Assembly: GCA_048594885.1 (NCBI GenBank)
Contig: JBMDXB010000142.1
Coordinates: 1 to 64,000, forward strand
Reading direction: 5' to 3'
Origin: JBMDXB01 sp048594885
Lineage (GTDB): Bacteria; Acidobacteriota; Vicinamibacteria; Vicinamibacterales; 2-12-FULL-66-21
Length of the DNA: 64,000 nt
Made by a program: the position numbers and the translations under genes. The notes under the pieces were generated by a model. The model was not told the DNA's origin, did no database searches, and saw only the letters and a list, made by a program, of their open reading frames with translations. Position 1 is the first letter of the stretch; each line of letters opens with the position of its first letter. Shown here in pieces: positions 16,478 through 25,309 of the stretch.

Positions 16478-19066
16478 CTACTCCGAGCGCATGGCCGACA
16501 TCGGGCTGACTCGCAGTGCGCGCAGTGCCGGCACAAGCGATCCGGCGAGCGTCATCACCACAGCGAGTGCCACTGCCATCGCGATGGTTGCAGGATCGGC
16601 GGGCTGCACGCCGAAGAGGAGGGCGCGCATGCCACGCGCCGCCGCGTAGGCGGCGGGCACGGCAAGCACGACCCCGAGCGCAGTGAGGCGCAGGCCGTCT
16701 GCGACGATCATCTTCACGACGCGCGCCGGCTCGGCGCCGAGCGCGAGACGCACGCCGATTTCGTGCGATCGCTGTGAGACGGTGTAGGCGAGCAGTCCAT
16801 GGATGCCGACTCCGGCCAGCAGGAGTGCGACCGCTGCCAAGGTCGCAAGGACCTGCACCTGCGCGCGCCGTGTCGCCGTTTCACCTGCCAGCACGTCGTC
16901 GAGCGCGCGCACGTCGGAGATCGGCTGGTCGGGATCGGCGGCACGGACGATCCGCCGGATCGCCGGCACCAGCATCATGCCCTGCCCCGAATGCGCGATC
17001 ACGAGGTCCTTCGGGTCGTAGGCGGGAAAGACGCGTTCGGCCACCTGCGAGGCCGGCAGATACATCTGCGGCTCGGTGGTTCGCTCCAGACCTCGGACCT
17101 TGATATCGCGCACCACTCCGACGACCGTACGCGATCGATTCGCATACGAAAACGTCTTGCCGATGGCGTCCGCGCCCGGCCAGTAACGCCTGGCAAAGGA
17201 TTCGCTGACGACGGCGACCCAGGCACGGTCGCCCGTGTCGGTCTCGTCGATGTCGCGGCCGCTGAGGATCGGGATGCCCATCGTGCTGAAGTACTGAGAC
17301 GTCACGAAACGGCGGCTCACGATCTGGCTGCCGTCGCGGCGCGCCGGCTGTCCCGGGATCTGAATGCTGCCGACCCCGCCCGTCATGACCATCGGCAGGC
17401 CGCTGATGTATGCGGCGCTCCGAACGCCCGGCAGGCTGCGTACGTCGCGTAGCACGCGTTCGTAGAACTGGCCGCGACGGACCGGGCTGTCGTACTCCGG
17501 CCTTGGCAACGCCGTCCTGAGCGTGAGCACGTTGTGCGGCGCGAAGCCGGGGTCGACGGACTGCACGCGCCACACCGCGCGAATCAGGAGTCCGCAGGTG
17601 ATCAGCAGGATCACCGACATGGAGATCTCGACGGTGACCAGCACACCGCGGAGGCGTTGCCGCTCGCCGCCTCCGGCGCGCGCTCCCTCACGCAGCGCGT
17701 CGAAACCCGTGCGACTGCCGGCACGAAGCGCCGGAACCACTCCGAAGCCGAGGCCCACGAGAACCGTGAACAGTGCCGCGATGCCGAACACGCGCAGATC
17801 GAGCGCGGGCTGGTTGTCGATCGGCAGCGTTGGCGGCACGAGGCTCGAGAAGAGCGGAACCCCGAGCGCGGCGACGAGCACGCCGGCCGCACCGCCCAGC
17901 AGCGACAGCACGACGCTGTCCGTGATCAACTGCCGCGCCAGCCGCTCCCTGCCCGCGCCCAGCGCCGCGCGCACCGCGAGCTCGCGGCCGCGGGCGCTCG
18001 CGCGAACCAGCAGCAGATTGGCGAGATTGGCACACGTGAGGAGCAGCAGGCAGAGGCTGGCGCCGCTCAGGCCCATCAGCATCACGCGATAGCGCGGTGA
18101 CATGTTGTCGCGCACCCGGTAGAAGCTGATGCCGGTTTCTTCGTTCGTATCCGGGTACGATTCGGCGAGGCGAGCGGCCACCGACGAGAGCTCCGCTCTG
18201 GCCTGTTCGAACGTCACGCCCGGAGCCAGCCGGCCGACGGCTTCGATGTAGCTGTTGCCGCGATTCTCGTAGTCCGCCTCGCTGAACTTCAACAGCGTCC
18301 ACAGTTGCGTGGTGCGCTCGGGAAAATAGAAGCCCGGCGGCATGATGCCGATGATCGTGTATGACGCGCCATTGAGGTTGACGGTCCGCCCGAGCACGCC
18401 GCGGTCGCCGCCGAACTGCGATTGCCAGAGCGCATGGCTCAGAACGACCGTGCGGTCGTCCTGCCCGCCTGGCTCGAACACGCGGCCCAGCGCCGGCGGC
18501 ACGCCGAGCAGCGGCAGTACTTCCGGCGTGACGGGGTTGATGGCAAGACGCCGCGGTTCCCCTCCGCCCACCAGGTTCACGGCATCGCCGGCGAACGCAC
18601 CCATGACCTGGAACGACGAGCTCATCGACTTGAAGTCGCGGTAGTTCGCGGGCGAGAGCTGGTTCATGCAGCCCCACCCGCCGCCCGTCCGCGGCCCTTC
18701 ACACAGCCTCACGAGCGCGTCCGGGTCGGGGAACGGCAGCGGACGGAGCAGCACGAAGTCAGCCACGGAAAAAGCCGCCGTATTTGCTCCCACGCCGAGT
18801 GCGGCCACCAGAACGGTCGTGAGCGCGAACCCGCGCGCGCGGTTCAACGTGCGCACGGTGTACCGCAGATCGTGCGCCAGGATGCCCCGATGCACCGCCA
18901 ACGCGTTGACAACTTCCTCACCAGCGGTGCGCACGGACAGTCCGATTCTGCCGAGTGGGCTGGCAGCAGCGAACGCGTGAGCGAACACCGCGGCCATCTC
19001 GTCTCCGTATTCCATCCGGAACGAGGCGGGGTAGAGACGGAGCAGCGCGCGATAGAGGCGAATCAT
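16478..19066 (-). CDS. ADOP-family FtsX/MacB-type permease
   Basis: 862 aa. The first 80 residues are a small soluble domain (YRALLRLYPASFRMEYGDEM) found on ADOP proteins; then a MacB-like periplasmic core domain begins after the first TM (ALGVGANTAAFSVADFVLLRPLPFP, about 90-115). A first FtsX domain with three TMs lies near 360-510, and a second core domain plus FtsX domain fill 520-862. No ATP-binding subunit lies nearby, which is normal for these orphan permeases. Probable role is mechanotransmission or export of lipoproteins or peptides; substrate unknown. It overlaps the upstream padR gene by 4 bp (ATGA). Confidence 0.9.
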   Translation of the reverse strand: MIRLYRALLRLYPASFRMEYGDEMAAVFAHAFAAASPLGRIGLSVRTAGEEVVNALAVHRGILAHDLRYTVRTLNRARGFALTTVLVAALGVGANTAAFSVADFVLLRPLPFPDPDALVRLCEGPRTGGGWGCMNQLSPANYRDFKSMSSSFQVMGAFAGDAVNLVGGGEPRRLAINPVTPEVLPLLGVPPALGRVFEPGGQDDRTVVLSHALWQSQFGGDRGVLGRTVNLNGASYTIIGIMPPGFYFPERTTQLWTLLKFSEADYENRGNSYIEAVGRLAPGVTFEQARAELSSVAARLAESYPDTNEETGISFYRVRDNMSPRYRVMLMGLSGASLCLLLLTCANLANLLLVRASARGRELAVRAALGAGRERLARQLITDSVVLSLLGGAAGVLVAALGVPLFSSLVPPTLPIDNQPALDLRVFGIAALFTVLVGLGFGVVPALRAGSRTGFDALREGARAGGGERQRLRGVLVTVEISMSVILLITCGLLIRAVWRVQSVDPGFAPHNVLTLRTALPRPEYDSPVRRGQFYERVLRDVRSLPGVRSAAYISGLPMVMTGGVGSIQIPGQPARRDGSQIVSRRFVTSQYFSTMGIPILSGRDIDETDTGDRAWVAVVSESFARRYWPGADAIGKTFSYANRSRTVVGVVRDIKVRGLERTTEPQMYLPASQVAERVFPAYDPKDLVIAHSGQGMMLVPAIRRIVRAADPDQPISDVRALDDVLAGETATRRAQVQVLATLAAVALLLAGVGIHGLLAYTVSQRSHEIGVRLALGAEPARVVKMIVADGLRLTALGVVLAVPAAYAAARGMRALLFGVQPADPATIAMAVALAVVMTLAGSLVPALRALRVSPMSAMRSE

Positions 19067-19422
19067 GACGACTCCGTCGTGCGCAGGACACCTCTGGCCA
19101 GCCGGACCAGCTCGGTCAGCCGCCGCGTTTCGGCGCGGACGACGGCGCTTCCAAACGGCGTGATGCGGTAGTAGCGCCGGCGGGGATCGTCGGTCGGGCC
19201 CGACGGTTTTCGCGGCTCCTGGATCAATCCGTCTTCGAGGAGGCGTTGGATCGTGCGGTACAGCGTGCCGGGGCTCAGCCGCAGCGCGCCGCCGGTGCGG
19301 GCTTCGACGTCGGTGATGATGCCGTAGCCATGGCAGTCACCGGCGCTCAGCGCCAGCAGGATGTGGAAGGCGGCCGGCTGGAGCGGCAGCAGGGCCTCGA
19401 CGCCGGCGGGGTCGGCTTTCAT
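19063..19422 (-). CDS. PadR family transcriptional regulator
   Basis: 119 aa, full length for the short PadR type. The winged helix covers about 15-90: LQPAAFHILLALSAGDCHGYGI, then SPGTLYRTIQRLLEDGLI and the wing DDPRRRYYRITPFG. The remaining C-terminal helix mediates dimerisation. Translationally coupled to the ADOP permease (4-bp overlap), so it most likely represses this two-gene operon. A consensus promoter overlaps its start. Confidence 0.93.
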   Translation of the reverse strand: MKADPAGVEALLPLQPAAFHILLALSAGDCHGYGIITDVEARTGGALRLSPGTLYRTIQRLLEDGLIQEPRKPSGPTDDPRRRYYRITPFGSAVVRAETRRLTELVRLARGVLRTTESS

Positions 19423-19430
19423 GCCGCCGA

Positions 19431-19467
19431 ACCATAGTCCAGAGTGGATATATTGTCAATGGATATA
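19431..19467 (-). promoter_or_regulatory. promoter and probable PadR site of padR-ADOP operon
   Basis: On the minus strand TTGACA (19459-19454) and TATGGT (19436-19431) are separated by exactly 17 bp. The -10 ends 8 nt before the ATG at 19422, so the mRNA would be leaderless or almost so. GGATATA occurs twice on the plus strand (19446-19452 and 19461-19467), flanking the -35; this direct repeat is a candidate operator. Confidence 0.6.
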
Positions 19468-19509
19468 AGACCGTCGTCCCTGCGCGCGCGGCCGGTTACT
19501 TGTTGCGTG

Positions 19510-20274
19510 CTACCGGTTCGTGCGCGGCGTTCGACGCTGCTGCCACGACAGGCCCGCGCCGAATGAGAGGACCAACGGGCCGGCATGCGGAACCTCCCGC
19601 TCGTACTCGTCGTACTTCACTCGCCGAATCCAGTGGAGCCGCGTGCCGACACTGACGGCGAGTCGGCTCGACGTGCGAAACAGCAGGTCCGCGCCTCCGA
19701 CGACCCCGGGCCGCGTAGTCGATACCGACACATCTTTCTCCTCGATAGGCGAGCGGCCCGCCCCCCACAGGTACTCGCCGCGGCGGTTCGTCAAGGTCTG
19801 CGTGGAGTGCGACAGAGTGAAGCCCATCACGGGTTGCAGGTCCACGGCACGCCGGACGACATGGCGCCGGACCACGGCCGAGTAGAGCCGCTCCCGATCC
19901 GTGTAGGTCGACGACAACCGCGTCATCTCGAACTTCCACTGAAACTTTTCCGCCACAGTGGCCGTTTGCGGGCTTCGCAGCATGATTTCTCCACCGACGC
20001 TCCATGATGGCGCCACGAGCGCCCCGGCATTGAAGATCGCGCCGATCGCCGGCCATTCGATCGACCCATCGAACAGCGTATGGAGATAAGCGTACCCATC
20101 CGCGGGATCCTTGATCTCGCGATGTCGTGACGACAAGAGGATGGAGCCGCCGGCAAAAAATGGCGCCGGTCGCAGTTCGTCGGTGGCGGGTGTTTGCGCT
20201 CGAGAGTCAGGTGCCGTGGAGAGAATCACGATCGCCGTGAGCGCGATGATGTGACTCAATCGTCTGCTGCGCAT
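19510..20274 (-). CDS. secreted outer-membrane-barrel-like hypothetical protein
   Basis: 254 aa. Signal peptide from ATG 20274 (MRSRRLSHIIALTAIVILS...SRA). The mature part alternates short polar and hydrophobic stretches and ends with strands such as VSVGTRLHWIRRVKYDEY and LVLSFGAGLSWQ, suggesting an eight- to ten-stranded barrel. I do not recognise a specific family. It starts 19 bp after hisA and is on the same strand, so it may be co-transcribed with the his operon, though a functional link is not evident. The longer reading from 20349 lacks a signal and is not preferred. Confidence 0.65.
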   Translation of the reverse strand: MRSRRLSHIIALTAIVILSTAPDSRAQTPATDELRPAPFFAGGSILLSSRHREIKDPADGYAYLHTLFDGSIEWPAIGAIFNAGALVAPSWSVGGEIMLRSPQTATVAEKFQWKFEMTRLSSTYTDRERLYSAVVRRHVVRRAVDLQPVMGFTLSHSTQTLTNRRGEYLWGAGRSPIEEKDVSVSTTRPGVVGGADLLFRTSSRLAVSVGTRLHWIRRVKYDEYEREVPHAGPLVLSFGAGLSWQQRRTPRTNR

Positions 20275-20293
20275 CACGCATACCCCGGGCGCT

Positions 20294-20977
20294 CTATCGG
20301 GAATCGACGCTGAGACGGCCAGTATACAGCGCCATTCCCACCACCGCATCGACGCCGATCGCGTCGAGCTCGTGCACCTCGTCCATCGTCGTAATGCCGC
20401 CCGCGGCGATGACGGCGCGGTTCGTGGCGTTACGGATCGCGCGGATGGCGTCGAGGTCCGTTCCCTGCATCAGCCCCTCGCGATCGACGATGGTGTAGAG
20501 GAAGCCGCCGGCGTGCGTCTCGAGCTCGCGGACGGCGTCGAGCGGCGTGATGTCGAGCTGCGTGCGCCAGCCGTGAATGACGACGCGGCCGCCGCGGCTG
20601 TCGATCGCCGCCAGCAGCCGCTCCATGCCGACGCGCGCGGAGAGGATCTTCGCGACTTCGGTGTCGACGCCGCTCTTCGTGAAGAGCGCGGACCCGACGA
20701 TGACGCGCCTGGCGCCGAGCGCGAGGACTTCTTCGGCCCGCTCGACGGAGCGGATGCCGCCGCCGACCTGGCAGGGGAGCGCCGCGCAGACGCGGCGGAT
20801 GATCTCCCCGTTCCCGCCCTCGCCCTTGGCGGCATCGAGATCGATCAACTGCACGATCGGGTACGTCGCGAAGCGGCCGATCCAGCCGTCGATGTCATCG
20901 CTGGCAATGGCGAGCCGCTCGCCTTGCACGAGCTGCACGACGCGGCCGCCCTGGAGATCGATGGATGGGATCAGCAT
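20294..20977 (-). CDS. hisA: HisA: ProFAR isomerase
   Basis: 227 aa, a little shorter than usual (about 240) through a short C-terminus. It is a (beta-alpha)8 barrel with the catalytic pair Asp7 (SIDLQGG) and Asp126 (AAIDSRGG) and phosphate loops CQVGGGIRS and AAGGIT. It opens the ribose of ProFAR to give PRFAR, the fourth step of histidine synthesis. It is the last his gene of the operon, separated from hisF by an 89-bp gap carrying a pair of palindromes. ATG 20977 gives the standard MLIPSIDL start. Confidence 0.95.
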   Translation of the reverse strand: MLIPSIDLQGGRVVQLVQGERLAIASDDIDGWIGRFATYPIVQLIDLDAAKGEGGNGEIIRRVCAALPCQVGGGIRSVERAEEVLALGARRVIVGSALFTKSGVDTEVAKILSARVGMERLLAAIDSRGGRVVIHGWRTQLDITPLDAVRELETHAGGFLYTIVDREGLMQGTDLDAIRAIRNATNRAVIAAGGITTMDEVHELDAIGVDAVVGMALYTGRLSVDSR

Positions 20978-20985
20978 GATGGTCC

Positions 20986-21060
20986 GGCGGAACTGAAGTT
21001 CCGCCCTACGAGTGCTCTCGGATACACGTGTCACCTGTAGGGCGCAACTTTAGTTGCGCC
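20986..21060. repeat. REP-like doublet between hisF and hisA
   Basis: Two perfect hairpins face each other: GGCGGAACT/AGTTCCGCC (20986-21105 region, exact positions 20986-20994 and 20997-21005) and GGCGCAACT/AGTTGCGCC (21041-21049 and 21052-21060). Each is bordered on the inside by CCCTAC or GTAGGG. The arrangement is like a BIME-type REP pair and may reduce or stabilise hisA expression. Confidence 0.7.
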
Positions 21061-21066
21061 AGCGAG

Positions 21067-21822
21067 TCACAGCCGCACCTGCACGCCGTTACGGCGAAGA
21101 AACGCCTTGAGCTCCGCGACCGGATGCTCGGCGAAGTGGAAGACCGACGCCGCGAGCGCGGCCTCGGCGCGGCCCGCGGTGAACACCTCCAGGAAGTGCT
21201 CGAACGTGCCGGCGCCGCCCGAGGCGATCACCGGAATCGACACCGCGTCCGACACGGCGGCGGTCAGCTCGCAGTCGAAGCCCGCGCGCGTGCCATCACG
21301 ATCGATCGAGGTCAGCAGGATCTCGCCGGCACCGCGCGACTCCGCCTCGCGCGCCCACTCGACGGCGTCGCGACCGGCCGGCACGCGCCCGCTGCGCTTG
21401 AACACAGCAAACCGGCCCGCTTCGCGCTTCGCATCGATGGCGACCACGACCGCCTGACTGCCGTAGCGCGCCGCCAGACGTGTGAGGAGCACCGGGTCCT
21501 CCAGCGGCGCCGTATTCACGCTCACCTTGTCCGCCCCCGCATCGATCCCCGCCTCCGCATCGTCTTCCGAGCGAATGCCTCCGCCGACGACGAGCGGGAT
21601 GAACAGCTCGCGCGAGACGGCGCGCAGCGTCTCCTGCAGCGCGCGTCGGCCTTCGATCGTGGCCGTGACGTCGAGGATGACGAGCTCGTCGATGCCGTCG
21701 GCGTTGTAGCGGCGCGCGAGCGCCGCGGGATCGCCGGCGTCGCGCAGTCCCTCGAAGTTGACGCCCTTGACGACGCAGCCGTCGCGGACGTCGAGACAGG
21801 CGATGATGCGCTTACAGAGCAT
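21067..21822 (-). CDS. hisF: HisF: imidazole glycerol phosphate synthase, cyclase subunit
   Basis: 251 aa, normal length. (Beta-alpha)8 barrel with catalytic Asp11 (IIACLD) and Asp130 (VVAID), plus phosphate-binding GGGIRSEDD and ASGGAG loops. With HisH it converts PRFAR and ammonia from glutamine to imidazole glycerol phosphate and AICAR. The start ATG 21822 overlaps the end of hisH by 11 bp, which fits tight co-expression of the two subunits. Confidence 0.96.
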   Translation of the reverse strand: MLCKRIIACLDVRDGCVVKGVNFEGLRDAGDPAALARRYNADGIDELVILDVTATIEGRRALQETLRAVSRELFIPLVVGGGIRSEDDAEAGIDAGADKVSVNTAPLEDPVLLTRLAARYGSQAVVVAIDAKREAGRFAVFKRSGRVPAGRDAVEWAREAESRGAGEILLTSIDRDGTRAGFDCELTAAVSDAVSIPVIASGGAGTFEHFLEVFTAGRAEAALAASVFHFAEHPVAELKAFLRRNGVQVRL

Positions 21823-22444
21823 GGTCGTGCTCGCGCGCGATTTCGACGAAGCGCCTGAGGATAGCGACGCCCGCGTCGCTCGACTTTTCCGGGTGGAACT
21901 GCACGCCGAACGCGTTGTCCTTCTCGACCACCGCAGCGAAGTCGTCGTCGCCGTACGTGCACGTCGCGAGCGTGCAGGCGTCAACGGGCGCCGCGTAGGA
22001 GTGCGTGAAGTAGACGTAGGTTCCATCGCCGGTGGGGACGCCTGACGCCGACGGCCTGCGCGGGTGAAGCAGGTTCCACCCGACGTGCGGAACCTTGACG
22101 CGGTTGCCGCCCTCGACGCCGCCGCGAAGCCGCGTGCACCGCCCCTGGATGATGCCGAGGCCCGGCACGCCGGGTGCCTCGTCGCTTCCCTCGAACAGCC
22201 ACTGCATGCCAAGGCAGATGCCGAACAGCGGCGTGCCCGCGTCGAGCGCCCTCAGGATCGCGTGCCGCCATGCGCCGGCAAGCGCTGCCGTCGCACGGAA
22301 GTGGCCGACGCCAGGAACGACGATCGCGGACGCGTCGTCGAGCGCGTCCGGCACCGCCGGCACGAACAGCTCCGCGCCCGCCGCGGCAAACCCCTTGCGC
22401 ACCGACGTGAGGTTTCCGGCGCCGTAGTCAATCAGCGCGATCAC
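21812..22444 (-). CDS. hisH: HisH: imidazole glycerol phosphate synthase, glutaminase subunit
   Basis: 210 aa. Class I glutamine amidotransferase with Cys77 (GICLGMQ), His184 and Glu186 (QFHPEKS) and the oxyanion strand PGVG. It supplies ammonia to HisF. The GTG start at 22444 overlaps the hisB stop as GTGA; the ATG reading from 22498 would run back into hisB and is unlikely. Confidence 0.94.
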   Translation of the reverse strand: MIALIDYGAGNLTSVRKGFAAAGAELFVPAVPDALDDASAIVVPGVGHFRATAALAGAWRHAILRALDAGTPLFGICLGMQWLFEGSDEAPGVPGLGIIQGRCTRLRGGVEGGNRVKVPHVGWNLLHPRRPSASGVPTGDGTYVYFTHSYAAPVDACTLATCTYGDDDFAAVVEKDNAFGVQFHPEKSSDAGVAILRRFVEIAREHDHAL

Positions 22445-23004
22445 AAGAGTCCTTTGGTGCTCGGCAGCATGCGCGCCATGCGTCGATCCTTCTCGCACGC
22501 GACGCGCAGCGCCCGCGCGAACGCCTTGAACACCGCCTCGATCTGATGGTGGCTCGAGCGGCCATACAGCACCTTGACGTGGACGTTCGCCTTCGCGCCC
22601 TGCGCGAACCCCTCGAAGAAATCGGTCACGAGCTCGGCCTGCAGATCACCGACGCGCCGCACTTTCAGCCGTAGATCCACGGCGGTATGCGTGCGACCGC
22701 CGAGATCTATCGCGGCGACCGCGAGCGTCTCGTCCATCGGCATGACGAAGTAGCCCGCGCGATTGATGCCGCGCCGCGATCCGAGCGCCGCCGAGACGGC
22801 TTCGCCGAGCGCGATGCCGAGGTCCTCGACGGTGTGATGCTGATCGACATCGAGATCGCCCTCGGCTTCGACGCTGAGGTCGAACGCGCCATGACGCGCG
22901 ACGAGCTCCAGCATGTGATCGAGGAAGCGGATGCCGGTGCTGACGTCGTACCGGCCCCTGCCCTCGAGCGTCAGCCGCAGCGCGATACGCGTTTCCTTCG
23001 TCAC
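22441..23004 (-). CDS. hisB: HisB: imidazoleglycerol-phosphate dehydratase
   Basis: 187 aa, the monofunctional dehydratase. The duplicated manganese-binding motifs DQHHTVED (about 60) and GRSSHHQIEA (about 153) and the FLDHML motif are present. It removes water from IGP to give imidazole acetol phosphate. GTG 23004 gives the usual short N-terminus TKETRIALRL. No histidinol-phosphatase domain is fused and no such gene is in the window. Confidence 0.95.
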   Translation of the reverse strand: MTKETRIALRLTLEGRGRYDVSTGIRFLDHMLELVARHGAFDLSVEAEGDLDVDQHHTVEDLGIALGEAVSAALGSRRGINRAGYFVMPMDETLAVAAIDLGGRTHTAVDLRLKVRRVGDLQAELVTDFFEGFAQGAKANVHVKVLYGRSSHHQIEAVFKAFARALRVACEKDRRMARMLPSTKGLL

Positions 23005-23012
23005 CCGATCGA

Positions 23013-24062
23013 CTACTCCGCGCCGCACAGGACCTCCTCGATTGCCGCGATGCACTGTCGTGTGTGTTCGACGATCCCTGCCGTGATGCGGACGCAACCC
23101 TCGCATCCTGGATCGCCAGACCGATCGCGGATGTAGATGCCCCGTTGTGCCAGGCCGTCGACGACGGTCGTGCAGGAAGCGCCGAACGCGGCGAGCACGA
23201 AATTCGCCTCGCTGCGCCAGTACTTCACCCGCAGTCGATCGAGCGCTTCGTACAACAGCGCCTTCGACTGCACCACCTCGTCCAGATACCACCGGTAGTA
23301 CTCCTCGTCAGCGAACGCCACGGGCAAGGCAATTGCGGATGCGCTGTTCAGCGTGTACGGCGGAATGACGCGCTTCATCAGCGCGAGTGTTTCCGGCGCC
23401 GCGACCAATGCCCCGGCGCGCAGACCCGCAAGACCATACGCCTTCGCGAACGTCCGCCCGGCGATGATGTTCGGCAGCCGCGCGCACGCCTCGTCGTGAA
23501 CGAAGCTGTCGCCGGCGAAGTCGCCGTACGCCTCGTCCAGGAAGATCGCCGCTTTCGGTGCTGCGCGCGCGACGTCGATGATGGCATCGCGCGGAATGAG
23601 CTGGCCGGTCGGGTTGTTCGGGTTCGTCAGGAAGATCAGCCGGGTCCTTGAGGTGATGGCGCCGAGGACGGCCCGCAGCGGAAAGGAAAAGTCGGCGCCG
23701 AGCGCAACTTCGACGATCCGGCCGCCGACCGCGTCCGCGCACGCGGCATACATGTCGAACGCGGGCACGACGATGATCGCCTCGAACGGCTCGTTGACCG
23801 GGCTGCCGCGCAGTGCCGCGATCGACACCGCCAGGATCCCGTCGTCCAGTCCGTTCGTCAGCAGGACCTGATCTGGGCCCACGTTCAGTCTTCGCGCGCA
23901 GGCGTCCACGACCTCGTCGTACTCAGGGTAGAAAGCCACCTGCTCGCCGGTGATCTGTCGCAGTGCTGCCAGGACCTTCGGCGAGCATCCGGCGGTGTTC
24001 TCGTTCAAATGCAGTCGCAGACCGCCGGCCGGTGTGGAGACGCGTTCGTACTCGAAACCCAT
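23013..24062 (-). CDS. hisC: HisC: histidinol-phosphate aminotransferase
   Basis: 349 aa, fold type I PLP enzyme. The N-terminal LHLNENTAGCSP, the NPNNPTG loop (147-153), DEAYGDF (176-182) and the PLP lysine Lys207 in FAKAYGLAGLRAG are all in place. It transfers the amino group of glutamate to imidazole acetol phosphate. Start ATG 24062 shares its last base with the hisD stop (TGATG); hisB begins 8 bp downstream. Confidence 0.95.
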   Translation of the reverse strand: MGFEYERVSTPAGGLRLHLNENTAGCSPKVLAALRQITGEQVAFYPEYDEVVDACARRLNVGPDQVLLTNGLDDGILAVSIAALRGSPVNEPFEAIIVVPAFDMYAACADAVGGRIVEVALGADFSFPLRAVLGAITSRTRLIFLTNPNNPTGQLIPRDAIIDVARAAPKAAIFLDEAYGDFAGDSFVHDEACARLPNIIAGRTFAKAYGLAGLRAGALVAAPETLALMKRVIPPYTLNSASAIALPVAFADEEYYRWYLDEVVQSKALLYEALDRLRVKYWRSEANFVLAAFGASCTTVVDGLAQRGIYIRDRSGDPGCEGCVRITAGIVEHTRQCIAAIEEVLCGAE

Positions 24063-25309
24063 CACGCGCGCTCCAGGCGGACGCCGATCGACGCCGCGTG
24101 CGCGGTAAGGCCTTCGGCGTTGGCCAGCGCGATTGCTGCCGGACCGATGCCTTTTAAGCCCGCACGCGTAACCGTCTGCACCGAGTTGACGCGGACGAAA
24201 TCCGCGGCGCTGAGGCCGCCTCGCGCGCGCGCGGCGCCGCTCGTCGGCAGCACGTGATTCGATCCGGTCGCGTAGTCGCCAGCGGCCTGCGCGCTGAAGC
24301 GGCCAACGAAGATCGTGCCGGCACGTGTCAGCCGCTTCGCCACCGCCGCCGAGTCGCACACGGCGTGCTCCGGCGCCATCCGCTCGCTCAGCGCGATCGA
24401 CTCGTCCAGCGACGTGGTGACGACGATGCCGCCGTTGCGGCGGATGGCAACGCTCGCCGGCCCCTCCGCGGGCATCTGGCGCTCCACCTGTCGAGCGACG
24501 GCGTTCGCCAACCGCTTGCTCGGCGTCAGCAGGATCGCCCGTGCGTCCGGATCGTGCTCGGCCTGAGCAAGAAGGTCCGCGGCAATCCATTCGGGGTTGC
24601 CGCCGGCCGACACGATCAGGATCTCGCTGGGGCCGGCGAAGAAATCGATGGCACAGTCGGCCGCGACGAGCGCCTTTGCGCTCGCGACGTAGGCGCTTCC
24701 GGGACCGACGATCTTGTCGACGCGCGGCACGGTGCGTGTTCCGTACGCGAGCGCGGCGATCGCGTGCGCGCCGCCGACGCGAAGCAGCGACGTGACGCCC
24801 GCCTCGAGTGCCGCGAACATGACGGTCGGATCCGGCTTCGGGCAGACGGCAATCACTTCGCGCACGCCGGCCACGCGCGCGGGGATCGCCGTCATCAGCA
24901 GCGAGGAGGGAAGCGGGTAGCGGCCGCCCGGCACGTAGCAGCCGACGCGATCGAGTGGCGTGACCCGCTGCGCGATGCGCACGCCCGTGACCGGAGCCAC
25001 CCTCCGCGAGCGGGGCAGTTGTGCCCGCGCGACGGTGCGGATGTTGTGCGCCGCCGTGCGGATAGCGCGGCGGACGAGCGCCGGCACGGGGCGAATCGCC
25101 TCCTGCATCTCCTCGCGTGCGATCGTCAGCGGCGCGCCGGCTGGCAGCCCGTCGAACCGCCGCGCGAACTCGAGCAGCGCCCGATCGCCCTCGGCGCGCA
25201 CGCGATCGACGATGTCGGCGACGCGACGCTCGAGCGCCGGGTCGCGGCGCGGCCGCCGATCGAGCAGCGCGGCAACGGCACGCCGGTTGGACGATGGAAT
25301 GATTCGCAT
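24062..25309 (-). CDS. hisD: HisD: histidinol dehydrogenase
   Basis: 415 aa, slightly shorter than E. coli HisD (434). It has the glycine-rich CYVPGGRYPLPSS region, VGPGSAYVASAK, the zinc-ligand segment LAQAEHDP (Gln/His) and NHVLPTSGAAR near the C-terminus. It oxidises histidinol to histidine in two NAD steps. Start ATG 25309 is fused to the hisG stop as TGATG. Confidence 0.95.
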   Translation of the reverse strand: MRIIPSSNRRAVAALLDRRPRRDPALERRVADIVDRVRAEGDRALLEFARRFDGLPAGAPLTIAREEMQEAIRPVPALVRRAIRTAAHNIRTVARAQLPRSRRVAPVTGVRIAQRVTPLDRVGCYVPGGRYPLPSSLLMTAIPARVAGVREVIAVCPKPDPTVMFAALEAGVTSLLRVGGAHAIAALAYGTRTVPRVDKIVGPGSAYVASAKALVAADCAIDFFAGPSEILIVSAGGNPEWIAADLLAQAEHDPDARAILLTPSKRLANAVARQVERQMPAEGPASVAIRRNGGIVVTTSLDESIALSERMAPEHAVCDSAAVAKRLTRAGTIFVGRFSAQAAGDYATGSNHVLPTSGAARARGGLSAADFVRVNSVQTVTRAGLKGIGPAAIALANAEGLTAHAASIGVRLERA

